Shown here: piece by piece, positions 12,968-21,863 of the stretch | Position numbering within the stretch: the stretch's first letter is position 1 | Layout: each line of letters opens with the position of its first letter | Source: Blasia pusilla | Taxonomy: Eukaryota > Marchantiophyta > Marchantiopsida > Blasiales | Length of the DNA stretch: 64,000 bases | Assembly (NCBI GenBank): GCA_050084515.1 | Contig: CM114273.1 | Location: 29,946,001 to 30,010,000 of the forward strand | Direction: 5' to 3' | Translations under genes and position numbers: made by a program | Notes under the pieces: model-generated | Seen by the model: only the letters and a program-made list of their open reading frames with translations | Databases searched by the model: none | Told to the model about the DNA's origin: nothing

Positions 12968-14100
12968 ATGGTCGCTTTCGATACGACTACTGAGGAGCAG
13001 ATTGTAGCTATGGCATTGAGGTTACCCGAAGACGGATCCGTGGCATTGACATCATATGGAGCAGCCAGAGATCTGGAGGATCGTGGTTGGATGTGCAGGG
13101 TTGCCCAGATGGAGGCCGCCGCAGTTGTGACGCGTGGAGCAGCCGCAGAGTTGGATCCACAGCGAGGGGAAGCCAGAAAACAAACTAGGCTTCCTCAGTC
13201 GTTCACCTTGTCCGAAGCAATGAGGACCCCATCGATGGGTCCTCATCAAATTTCCTTGAGAGTTGGTGATGTTGTTGGTGTGCAGGCACGGAGGGCGATA
13301 AAAAGACCCGAGTGCGACGACTCCTATTGTTGATGCTCATGAGGGGCATGTGTCGAGCACGTTGTTGGGGGCGGCCACCGTTGTGTACCGCACTCCTTTA
13401 TTTTCTGCTTCTGATGTTATGACGTTGGGGGGTACGCCCACCGAGGCTTTTTGGCTGGCCGCTTCGCTATGTGAGCGTAGAGTTGGAGTTCCTGCATCAC
13501 GTTCAAAGGTGATTGTAGAGGAGGTGATGGACTTGCCCTTGGAGCGGATGCTTGGACCGTCCACGTCAGATTCATGGCAGGCTTCAACTGCTAGGATGGC
13601 GAAGATGCCTGCTAGACCCGCGATAGAGCGTGCCATGGCTTCTCCTAGTGTTGTGTTGCTGGATAATCGAGGAGAGGTATTCCAGTTGGTGAGTCCCGGA
13701 GGTAGAGCTTTTAGTCCGCAACGCGTCTTGTTGGATTCAGGAGCGCAACCCCTGCTGTTGGGGAAGGCGGCATTCAGAGGATTGGGCTTGACGAGAGCCG
13801 ATGTGGAGTGTTGTCCATTCCGGATACAAACATCCTTAGGTGGAGCGAGTACCACAGAGTATATCACCCGACATGAGGTCGTGGTGAGAATTTTCAGGGC
13901 ATCCTATAGATGAATCCGTGGTGCGAGCCAAGGCGATAGTGACTGATGAAGAGTCCTACGACGTCTTGGTTGATGGAGCAGTGTTATACCCGATGGGTTT
14001 GTCTTGGATTATTGGGAGGAGTCAACGTCCTACAGACCAAGATGGCAGTCAGGTGATGGGCGCCTTAGTTCATTACCCGTTCGATTCACAAGTGCAGTGA
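12968..14100 (+). pseudogene. E1 linker and aspartic protease (frameshifted)
   Basis: The linker (from 12968) contains VELDPQRGEARKQTRLPQSF-like sequence shared with E2. The main open piece is 13350-13913. It includes LLDNRGEVFQLVSPGG and the retropepsin active-site phrase LLDSGAQPLLLG, with the catalytic Asp codon GAT at 13734-13736. A shared downstream block (ESYDVLV, GAVLYPMG) follows in the piece starting at 13918. This protease would cleave the polyprotein. Frame breaks lie near 13333, 13915 and 14050. Confidence 0.8.
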
Positions 14101-14671
14101 TCGAGCAACGGCCAGGAGAGATGGCGACCTTAGCAGCATTTAGCAGTACCATCACTTGGCCTAGTGATTTGATTGAGGGACATGTCCATGCAGAGGATAT
14201 TCCCGTTCCTGAAATTTCTATGGAGAGGAGTGTTATGGTAGCTGCATCATTCTGTGGAGGAGAGGTGCCGTTGTGGGTCTCGACTGAGAAGCTTCGACGA
14301 TTGGCAGATGAGAACGTGCAGACCGCGTGGAGCGAGGCGTTTGCACCGGAGCGGGATGGGTCTGAGGAACCCGAGGTAGCAGGGAGTGGAACGATGACAC
14401 CCTTGGATACCACACCCATTGTGTGGTGTATCCCGGAGGAGGGTATTCAAGTGTTAGATCTCTTTGGAGGGATTAGCACCGGATTATCTGCTTTTTTGCA
14501 GGCAGGAGTGCGAGTACAACAGTACCTGTATGTGGAGAGTGATGATGTTGCTAGGCGCGTCTCACTACGACATGTGGCGCAATTACGCCTACGTTTTCCC
14601 GACTTATTGTCTGCATCCGCAGTACATGGATACCAGAGTTCCCTACCGAGGGGTATTTCGTTGTTCGGCGC
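14004..14671 (+). pseudogene. E1 C5-cytosine methyltransferase, N-terminal half (motif I)
   Basis: An open frame runs to the nested LTR at 14672. Near its end are DTTPIVW and the SAM-binding motif I, VLDLFGGISTG (from about 14451), followed by YLYVESDDVARR, which resembles motif II. The same block is present in E2 (VLDLFGGISTGL). The reading continues at 15934 after the insertion: left flank TTCGGCGC and right flank GCGCGCAGG rejoin to keep LFGAQDLE, matching LLGAQDLE in E2. The domain transfers methyl groups from SAM to cytosine. This copy cannot be made intact. Confidence 0.85.
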
Positions 14672-15933
14672 TGTCGTATAGTAAAATCAACTAGTATGTA
14701 AACTCCTTCGTCATTAAATGTTAATTAGAGTTTCATTAGTATTAAGTGAATTGGCTTAGAAAAAAGAAATTATTATGTTTAAACCTCTTTATGATGCCTC
14801 TTTTATGCCCCAATTTTAGAAAAGGAGGTAATAAATAAAAGATGACTTTATAAAAGTAAAGTAGTTGCTTTAATGAAAAGCAAAAGTAGTCTTGGTTGGT
14901 GGCTAGGTTAGTTGGGGTAATTTGGAAAATATCAAGTGGGTAAAAAAAGGATATTTTGGAAGAGATAAGAGGAAATCTACTTGTGTCAAAATGTGATTCG
15001 CTAAGTCTTGAGAGGAAGCCATGTGGCACAAGATAAGATAAGTTCTATTTCGTACTCTTGTGGATCCCTTGTGAGTATATAAAGAGGAGGGACCTTCAAG
15101 GGTTCATCACCTTCTATTCCACATCTTGAATCTCTCGTGTCTCTCTTGAGTTTATGGCTTTGGGATTGCTTGCTCTTCCAATGAGAGTGGATCACCCTTC
15201 TTGGGAGAGTAACTTGACCATGATCTATTCTTCGAGAGGTTTTTAGAGTGTAGTGTGTGTGTGTGGGGATGAGAGGTTTGTCACCTTAGAGGAGTTTAGT
15301 CATACTAAAATAGCGGATGTTTTGGCTTGTTACTTTCCCAATGAGAGTGGATTAACCCTCTTGGGAGAATAACTCCGCCAAAACCCATTCTTGAGGAGAG
15401 TAGAGAATGTCCGTCAAGCATGGATAAGGGTGGAGCACGAGTTGTGCCCGACTTTCCTTTCCTCAATCCTTACCATGTCCAGGTACTCTTTGTAGATAGG
15501 CACTGGTTCACTCGCTATTTAGTTTATCACTTTGGGGAGGCGTTCATGAACCAGGTCATGCAATCTCCAACTCCAGTGATTCTTCCTATCGTCACATATG
15601 GAAGGACATGGGATTGTACTTTGTATGTCCTTATATAAGCGATCCATGGATGTCAATAGGCCTGCTCAAGTAGGGTTTAACACTAGTTGTGCTATCTTCC
15701 TCATGTATAAGCGTAAAATAGTTTATAGGGATTTTATAGTTAGGAATTTCGGGGTCCGATGTTACGAAGAAGTGATCGCCTCGGCACTTCCATTTGTGAT
15801 ACCTGTCGTGAGAGAATGGAGAGTGTACATCATAATTTTGTATTGAAAAAGGAGAACTTATTAGAGAGTTCACCTTGCATCTACCGCAGCTAGAAGGCTC
15901 GCCCTTGCTCGAAGAAAGGCTCTCGACACGACA
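14672..15933 (+). mobile_element. Nested solo LTR (1262 bp) inside the E1 methyltransferase
   Basis: The insert starts TGTCG and ends CGACA (TG...CA rule with a 5-bp inverted terminus) and is flanked by a GCGC duplication (14668-14671 and 15934-15937). It contains a TATA box (GTATATAAAGAGG, about 15077) on the plus strand, which suggests its orientation. It also has an internal direct repeat of a ~60-bp block starting CCAATGAGAGTGGAT at about 15178 and 15338. Two overlapping short frames (15420-15638 and 15598-15846) are noted separately. No internal element domains are present, so it is a solo LTR. Its family is different from A+B. Confidence 0.85.
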
Positions 15934-16720
15934 GCGCGCAGGACTTAGAGCGGGTAGGGACCATTGATTTGGTCATTTCCGGTTGGCCATGTCAGGGCTA
16001 ATCGAGTGCTGGAAGAGGTAGCGGGTTGGTTGACACTCGGTCCAGATTGTTTTGGGAGATGTTGAGGGTCTTACGGCACTTGTAAGAGCACCACTCTCGT
16101 TCTCCAACCTACATTCTGGAGAATGTGCCGATCTTAGGAGACTCCAGGTCACGGGTGGTGACGAGTGCTCATGAGGTGCGTGCCTGGATCGGCCCAACAG
16201 TGTTCTTGGATGCGGCGAGTATAGGTTCTAGAGCCCATCGCCCGCGTCTATGATGGACCAACTTGGTGCCTCATGCGGTGTTACGGAGGGCGTATGCAAG
16301 AGTGGAGCGCCCCTCCCATTTGTTAGTGGATTCCATTCTAGATCGTGGTTCTTGATCACAAGCAGTGAGGCACGATGATCGACCACCGCTGACTGTGGTC
16401 AACAAGGTAGGCAGGCCGCGGGCAGCCTTTCCCACGTTTGTGAGTTTTCCCGCTTCCTATGCATATAAGGAGGCCGGTCCTGGCTTGGTTTGGGATGACC
16501 AGGTTCAGCGGTTGGTGTAGCCCAATGCCGACGAGAGAGAGTGAGCGATGGGATTTCCCAGAGGAGTGACAGCAGTACCTTCAGTGTCAGAGGCATCACG
16601 ACGCCATGTCTTGGGTCAGGCGATGGACCTGAACTCCTTGACATGGATCCTCAGCTTGGGAGTGGCTGAGCAGCGTCATATGAGATCGCGACGGATCACA
16701 GCGGTTGCGTTGGTGAGCCC
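15934..16720 (+). pseudogene. E1 C5-cytosine methyltransferase, C-terminal half (motifs IV-X)
   Basis: It continues motif I from 14671. Readable in sequence are DLVISGWPCQG (catalytic Cys codon TGT 15990-15992), RSRLFWEMLRVLRHL, YILENVPILGDSRSR (motif VI, ENV), GSRAHRPRL (motif VIII), EWAMGFPRGVTAV (motif IX) and RRHVLGQAMDLNSLTWIL (motif X). Stops interrupt it just after PCQG, after LRHL, after HRPRL, after DRGS and after VQRLV. The motif order is linear, so it is not a DRM-type permuted enzyme. The GFP..T and ENV context recalls the DNMT3-like group, but placement needs a tree. Confidence 0.85.
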
Positions 16721-16904
16721 CATGCCAACCGAGACGGTGGAGGCAGTGGCTGGGGGCGAGATCCGAGGAGATCTACGCACCAAGGGAGATCGGGAGAGAC
16801 ACCCTTGGACTTCTTGGGATATTTTGCAGGTACGCAAGGAGATGATAGCCACAACATCGAGCGTGGTTTCGAGCACTAAATGTGGAGGAGATCAGAGTTT
16901 ATAG

Positions 16905-17990
16905 TTGGCTGCAGGAGAGCGGCCGAGTTTTGTTGTTCGAGACGGGGTTGTACAACAGCAAACACCGATACCCGCGCCGGAGAGTCTTATCGTAGTCACG
17001 ATGGAGTCTTGGGAGCCAAATATGGGCCCTAAGTTGACAAGAGGAGAGCGACGTCGAATACATCAGTTCCTCAGGAGTTATAGGAGCTGCTTTGCGTTTA
17101 GCATGGAGGATTTGGGTACGCTGAAGGGACCGGGGATCCGCATTGAGTTGTCGGTGATACGCTGATCTTTCGACGACCCTACAGGAACAATGATATGGAG
17201 AGGGCTTTCATTCAGAGTAGGAGCCAGGACTTGGTCAGATCGCGACTAGTGGAGATGTCGCATGGGGAGTATGCATCTGCCACTGTCATGCTCGCCAAGA
17301 AGGATGTGCATGGCAATTGGACAGATAGGCGGATGTGTGGGGATTACCGACCTATCAATTGGAGACGAAGTCCGATAGGTATGCCATGCCCACCCCTGAG
17401 GAGATCTTTGATGCGATTGTCACGCAAAGGTCTTGATTCATTGATTTTGAGTCGAGATATCATTAAGCGCCTATCAGTTGGAGGACAAGCGAAGACGGCA
17501 TTTTGGGGCATCGATCCTCACGGGAAGGATCATTTGTACCAATGGCGGTTCTTACCATTTGGGTTAAAGAATGCCCCGGCTAAGTTTCAAAGGGTCATGG
17601 ATAAGATCTTGGCTGGTCTGGATTTTGCTAGGTGTTATATTGATGACATCCTAGTCTTTAGCGCCACGGTTGAGGAGCATGAGCGACATCTAGAGGAGGT
17701 GTTTCGACGACTGCAATCACATGGGCTGAAGCTACATCGAGGCAAGTGCAAGTTCTTCTACGACTAGATTGAGTACTTGGGTCATACAATATACCCATGG
17801 GGCCTTGGTGTTCAGCATACAAAGGTAGAGGCTATCTCACACATTCCACGCCCTACACATGTGAGTCGTGTTCGCGCATTCATGGGATTGGCGAACTTCT
17901 ATCGGCGGTAAGTCAAGGGATTTAGTTCGATTGCGAAGCCCCTGACCTTGCTAAAAAAGGTGGATCATGAGTGGCACTGGGAGGATGAGC
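16905..17990 (+). pseudogene. E1 reverse transcriptase domain (broken)
   Basis: The start of the pol core reads GPKLTRGERRRIHQFLRSY (also in E2), then a frame break near 17165. The frame 17195-17767 has [46 protein letters not shown] and the catalytic box CYIDDILVF (Asp codons 17642-17647). It ends in a TAG at 17766 where E2 has an open codon. Downstream EYLGH and FMGLANFYRR follow in pieces to about 17990. It would copy element RNA into DNA. Stops and a damaged segment around 17360-17470, where E2 keeps KYAMPTHEEIFDV, show it is dead. Confidence 0.85.
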
Positions 17991-18440
17991 AAGAGCGAGC
18001 ATTTCAATTGCTCAAGGACAGGTTGACGTCTACGCTCATCTTGAGGAGACCGATCCGGGGGCGTCCTTTCCAGTTGCACACAGATTGAAGCATGTTGGGG
18101 GTTGGAGCAGTGTTCACCCAACATGATGATGAGGGTAGAGAGTTTGTGGTGGCTTATGCTAGCCGCTCGAACAACGCTGCAGAGACGAAGTACATCTCAT
18201 ATGAGGGTGAGTGCTTGGCTGCGGTGTGGGCTGTCGTGCATTTCAGGTGTTACTTATTCGGCAATCGCTTTACTATCATCACTGATTATCAACCATTCAA
18301 GTGGTTGATGGAGTCCGACAAGCTTACATAGAAGCTTGCCAGATGGGCTCTATTGTTGCAGGAATATAATTTTCAGGTGGTACATAGACCTGGGAAGCTC
18401 AACCAGGATGCATATGGGTTGAGTCGTAACCCATGCTTGA
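17990..18440 (+). pseudogene. E1 RNase H domain
   Basis: The domain is recognised from FQLHTD (stop directly after) SMLGVGAVFTQHD, VVAYASRSNNAAETKY, the EGECLAAVWAVVHFR block with its acidic residue, and IITDYQPFKWL. It ends with LARWALLLQEYNF and VVHRPGKLNQDAYGLSR, the usual gypsy transition to integrase. The main open piece is 18092-18331. It would remove the RNA strand during reverse transcription. Stop codons lie after HTD and after SDKLT. Confidence 0.8.
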
Positions 18441-18659
18441 GTTAGCGATATGCGACTGGAGCTCGATGGCATGGAGAGAGTGATGAGGAGTCAATGCCAG
18501 GATTGTCGCGACCCTCATGACCAAACGAGTGCCAAGCGGAACATCGGAACATTAACGGGCTCACGCTTAGGGTCCAACAGCGGGCCAGACGGTTTCGTTG
18601 GGAGGGGACACATGGTTTGCGGGTTTCGGAGGATGGCAGAGTACGCGTAATACCGCATC

Positions 18660-19440
18660 CTTCGCAGAGAGCACGACTAGTGTAGCATGACCACGAGGAG
18701 TTGGGTCACTTTGGGGTGAAGCGGACGTACAGCTTGCTCCGGATTCAGTATTGGTGGCGAGGCATGCAAACTGACATTCAACAGTTTGTTGCCAAGTGCA
18801 TGGTGTGTGATCGGGTCCGAGCATCGTTCAATGCTCCGACTCCACAGTTGCATCCATTATCGATCATGGGCTTAGGGTATAGATGGAGTTTGGATTTTGC
18901 AAGACCTTTGCCTTTGACAGAGCGTCATAGTCGTTATGTGTTGATGATGATCGAGCATTTCTCGAAGTGGATCGAGTTGGTTGCATTGCCTGACAAAGCG
19001 AGTGAGGGAGTAGCTTATGCCTTCCTTGACAGAGTGCTGAGTCATTATGGCGCATTGGCTGAGGTATTGACAGACCAGGGTATCGAGTTTCGTGGTGAGT
19101 TCCAGGCCTTGTGTGATCAGGCGCTCATCGACCATCGTACGACTTCGTGAGATCATCCCGAGGCGGATGGATTAGCGGAGAGAGTTGTGCAGATGGTGAA
19201 GAGGGGTTTACGCAAGTATGGCTTGCAAAGAGGTCACCTAGGAGATTGGGACCTCCAGTTGCCCTGGTTGGCAATGGGATACAGATTTAGCAGGCAGACA
19301 TCCTTAGCGTCTTTTTCACCATACTCGCTACTTTATGGCCGAGAGCCAAATTTACCTGCAGCCATTTGTCGAGATGCTGGTGAGGTGCTGGACCTTGATG
19401 ACCCAGATGTATGTATGCGAGCATGTTCTTAGAGGGCTGA
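18660..19440 (+). pseudogene. E1 DDE integrase
   Basis: The zinc-binding part is GHFGVKRTYSLLRIQYWW followed by CMVCDRV (HHCC type). The catalytic core carries LDFARPLP (Asp codon 18893-18895), LTDQGIEF (Asp codon 19073-19075) and ADGLAERVVQ (Glu codon 19178-19180), the D,D-35-E triad of retroviral-type integrases. A TGA at about 19147 separates the second Asp from the Glu. The open pieces are 18701-19150 and 19187-19432. This rules out a tyrosine recombinase for integration even though the terminal repeats look like split repeats. Confidence 0.85.
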
Positions 19441-19441
19441 G

Positions 19442-19930
19442 TTGTTTCGGAGAGTGATGCCCATGGCGTTCGAGAACTTGGCGATTGCGCAACATCGGGA
19501 TACATTGAGGTATGCGACTATTCGGGGTGGTGGTTATCAACCAACTATCCGGAGGTTTCATCAAGGAGATTATGTCTACTTGCAGCAGATGGCACCGACG
19601 ATGTTGGATGTGACTACAGGACGCACTATCTTGAGAATGCATGACGTTTTGCCATCCGGTGTTCTCTTGTTGGAGGGACGCAATGGTATGGTATGGAAGG
19701 ACCATGTGCGTAATTGTGCACCATGTCACCTTCTTAACATTTATGGTACAGTGGATCCGAGCTTAGCAGTAGTTCCTACAGGCTTGTGTTGTATGTTGTG
19801 TGGTTCTGCCCGTGGTGCGGCCACGATGCTAGTCTGTGATGGTTGTTCGAGAGGTTGGCATATGGCATGTCTGACGCCACCTCTCACTAGGGTTCCTCCG
19901 GGACGATGGATGTATCCCAAATATACATAG
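19442..19930 (+). pseudogene. E1 integrase C-terminal region with PHD finger
   Basis: The 162-codon frame continues the integrase (FRRVMPMAFENLAIAQHRD) through a C-terminal block (RMHDVLPSGVLLLEGR, WKDHVRNCAPCHL). It ends in a PHD finger: CMLCG at 19790-19804, MLVCDGCSRGWHMACLTPPL, then RWMYPKYT and a stop at 19928. A PHD finger has C4-H-C3 ligands. The first six are present but the last pair is Tyr-Pro-Lys-Tyr where Cys-Pro-x-Cys is expected; both TAT codons (19913-19915, 19922-19924) are one G-to-A change from TGT. PHD fingers bind histone H3 tails, so this would be a chromatin-targeting module comparable in position to the chromodomain of chromoviruses. Confidence 0.8.
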
Positions 19931-20113
19931 AGGAGATACTAGGCAGGTTTTGATCCCGACTTTTTCTCTGATATGGATGACATGAAGGCGACTAACGATG
20001 GGGCCACATGAGCACCCGACCTTCTTGCTCTTAGCGTCCGAGAGATGTTTGTCATGGTAGGTAGGGATAGATGGCTATCTGAAGTTAGAGGGACCTAACC
20101 ACCATCTAGGGGG

Positions 20114-20125
20114 GCGATTGGAGAT
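20114..20125 (+). other. Polypurine tract candidate of E1
   Basis: TAGGGGGGCGA lies directly before the B1 segment (TTGGAGATATTTTGG). In LTR retrotransposons such a tract primes plus-strand synthesis and abuts the 5' end of the 3' LTR. Its position marks B1, not A2, as the start of the downstream repeat. Confidence 0.6.
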
Positions 20126-20244
20126 ATTTTGGTACTTCTTGTCTCGTTGTTTGGATACCATGAGTTAGCATGGGATCGTGCATGTTTGTGTGTGTGTTCG
20201 GTGGTAGCGATGTATGTTGTGTAGCGATTTGTATACGCATGACA
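20126..20244 (+). repeat. B1 segment upstream of A2B2
   Basis: It runs from TTGGAGATATTTTGGTAC through the TGTGTGTGTTCGG block to GCATGACA. The same sequence ends the full A+B repeats at 20763-20889 and 45876-46005. It is separated from A2 by only GT (20245-20246). Confidence 0.85.
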
Positions 20245-20246
20245 GT

Positions 20247-20889
20247 TGTCACGTCCTTTAGGATAGATCGCTGAGGTCTAGTAGAGCGTCTTCAAGAATA
20301 ATGGAGGACATGCCTAGGAGATCGAGGATGACCTGTTGAGGCCCCGGGAAACCTGAGAGAGTAGGTTTCCCCTTCGTTTTGGCTCATTTGGAGCCATATT
20401 GAAGAAATTACTATTTTAGGTAAATACCATTTTGAGTATATGATCGACTTTATATTTTTGGTAAGTGTCCCTTGACCTCCTACATCAGGTCAAGAGCCAA
20501 GGAGGTGACTTGGAAGAATAGGTTACCATGGAGAGAGCATGGGAGAGGGGAGGGGTATATATCCCAAGGAGAGAGAGCTTGAGAGCTCATTCTCTCTTTG
20601 TTGAACCTCTTGGCATGAGGCAGCGGAGCTATGGTCCCTTGCCTTGTAAGTGTAACCCAAGCCTCTCATTAGGAGAGTGGGTTTGGTTTGACATGAGAGA
20701 AAGTGCACACTTTTGAGAGCTATGGTGTAAGATTGTGTAGAGAGAGATTGGATCTTACTTTATTGGAGATATTTTGCTACTTCTTGTCTCGTTGTTTGGA
20801 TGTCATAAGTTAACATGGGATCGTGCGTGTTTGTGTGTGTGTTTGGTGATAGCGATGTATGTTGAGTAGCAATGTGTATGCGTACGACA
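20247..20889 (+). repeat. A2+B2: complete 643-bp terminal repeat at the right end of E1
   Basis: It starts TGTCACGTCC and ends CGTACGACA (TGTC...GACA). It contains a TATA-like GGGGTATATATCC at about 20549 and lies directly before CATT, which also precedes A1. The length equals that of the solo copy at 45363-46005 (643 bp). Confidence 0.9.
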
Positions 20890-21074
20890 CATTCCATAGA
20901 TAAAAAGGAAGGTTAATGATTGTTTGAGTTATGATAGAGTGGGATTTATAGGCCTTTTGAGATCATCAGATTTCTTATTCATATTTCTTGATAACATGTT
21001 TTATTAATTTTCGTTATTGAAAGAGAGACCAATTTAGTAGTGAGATTATATTTTCTAATTAATCGATTAATATG
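20890..21074. other. Short spacer between repeats
   Basis: AT-rich sequence right of E1. Nothing is recognised, apart from faint similarity to the middle of the A segment near its right end. Confidence 0.4.
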
Positions 21075-21483
21075 AATGACCATTGATCCGTTACAGCAAC
21101 TCGAGAGCCAAGTAGATGACTTGCGAGCATAGGTTACTATAGAGAGGGCTTGGGAGAGGGAAGGGGTATACCTCCAAGAGAGAGAGAGAGAGCTTGAGAG
21201 CTCATTCTCTCTTTGTTGAACCTCTTGGCATGAAGCGACGGAGATATGGTTCTCCTTGCCTTGTGTACGTAATCGCAACCTCTTATTAGGAGAGTGAGTT
21301 TGGTTTGACATGAGAGAGAGTGTGCACACCATGGAGAGCTTATTGTGAGACCTTGTGAGAGATTTGATCGATTTCATTAGAGATATTTTGGTACTTCTCG
21401 TCTCGTTGTTTGGATGCCATGATTTAGCATGAGATTGTGTGTGTATGTTTGGTGACAACAATGTATGTTGTGAAGTGATGTGT

Positions 21484-21493
<10 letters not shown>
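21075..21493 (+). repeat. Older, 5'-truncated A+B repeat
   Basis: It matches A from about GACC(A/C)TTGA...GAGAGCCAAG(T/G) through the GAGCTCATTCTCTCTTTGTTGAACCTCTTGGCATGA block. It then matches B (GAGATATTTTGGTACTTCTCGTCTCG...) to TGTATGCGTACGA. It is more diverged than the copy at 20247 and lacks the first ~230 bp. The GA run at its right end replaces the terminal GACA. Confidence 0.8.

Positions 21494-21544
<51 letters not shown>
21492..21544. repeat. (GA)n microsatellite
   Basis: About 26 uninterrupted GA units begin exactly where the B segment should end in CGACA. They probably expanded from that terminus. Confidence 0.95.
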
Positions 21545-21546
<2 letters not shown>

Positions 21547-21863
21547 TTCTAGTCCAAAAGGAATCCTAATTGGCCTATGGGATCCCTTTTACATATTTGA
21601 TATTGACATTCTATGTGACATCTATCTTCATATCCATATTTTCAAGCATTTACGTTTGGGGTTCCCCCATAAAGGAGATTGGTGGGATTTTTTTTCCAAG
21701 TTCTTGACCTTAGAGCATAATCAAGTCACACACATACGAAAGGCACATAAGACATACGGTTGTGAATAGCTAAGTCTATGATGCCCACACTAGTTGCGAT
21801 CTAAGAAGCGAGTCACGATCGCGAGTCTAATGAAGAAAGACCTTGGTATGACCCACCAAAAAT
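21545..21863. other. Spacer between microsatellite and Helitron relic
   Basis: No gene or repeat is recognised. The 5' part of the Helitron may extend into it. Confidence 0.4.

Larger units (their letters stand above)
9524..20889 (+). mobile_element. E1: Ty3/gypsy element with DNA methyltransferase and PHD finger (decayed)
   Basis: The order is repeat A1, leader, gag, zinc knuckle, protease, C5-cytosine methyltransferase, RT, RNase H, DDE integrase, PHD finger, polypurine tract, B1, A2, B2. The protease-RT-RNaseH-integrase order is that of Ty3/gypsy. CATT lies just before the element (9520-9523) and again just after it (20890-20893), a likely 4-bp target duplication. Every domain carries stops or frameshifts, and a 1262-bp solo LTR sits in the methyltransferase. 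The terminal repeats are unusual: A alone on the left and B-A-B on the right, rather than two equal LTRs. The sister element E2 begins at about 57208. Confidence 0.85.

Noticed and set aside
14004-16720. A host DNMT gene interrupted by transposons
   Set aside because: It sits in frame context between protease and RT in two separate elements, with no introns and with element-specific flanking blocks.
9524-20889. E1 as a DIRS/Ngaro element because of its split-repeat layout and methyltransferase
   Set aside because: The pol has a DDE integrase and gypsy-order RT-RNaseH-integrase, and the enzyme is a C5-cytosine type, not the adenine type known from DIRS. No tyrosine recombinase was seen.
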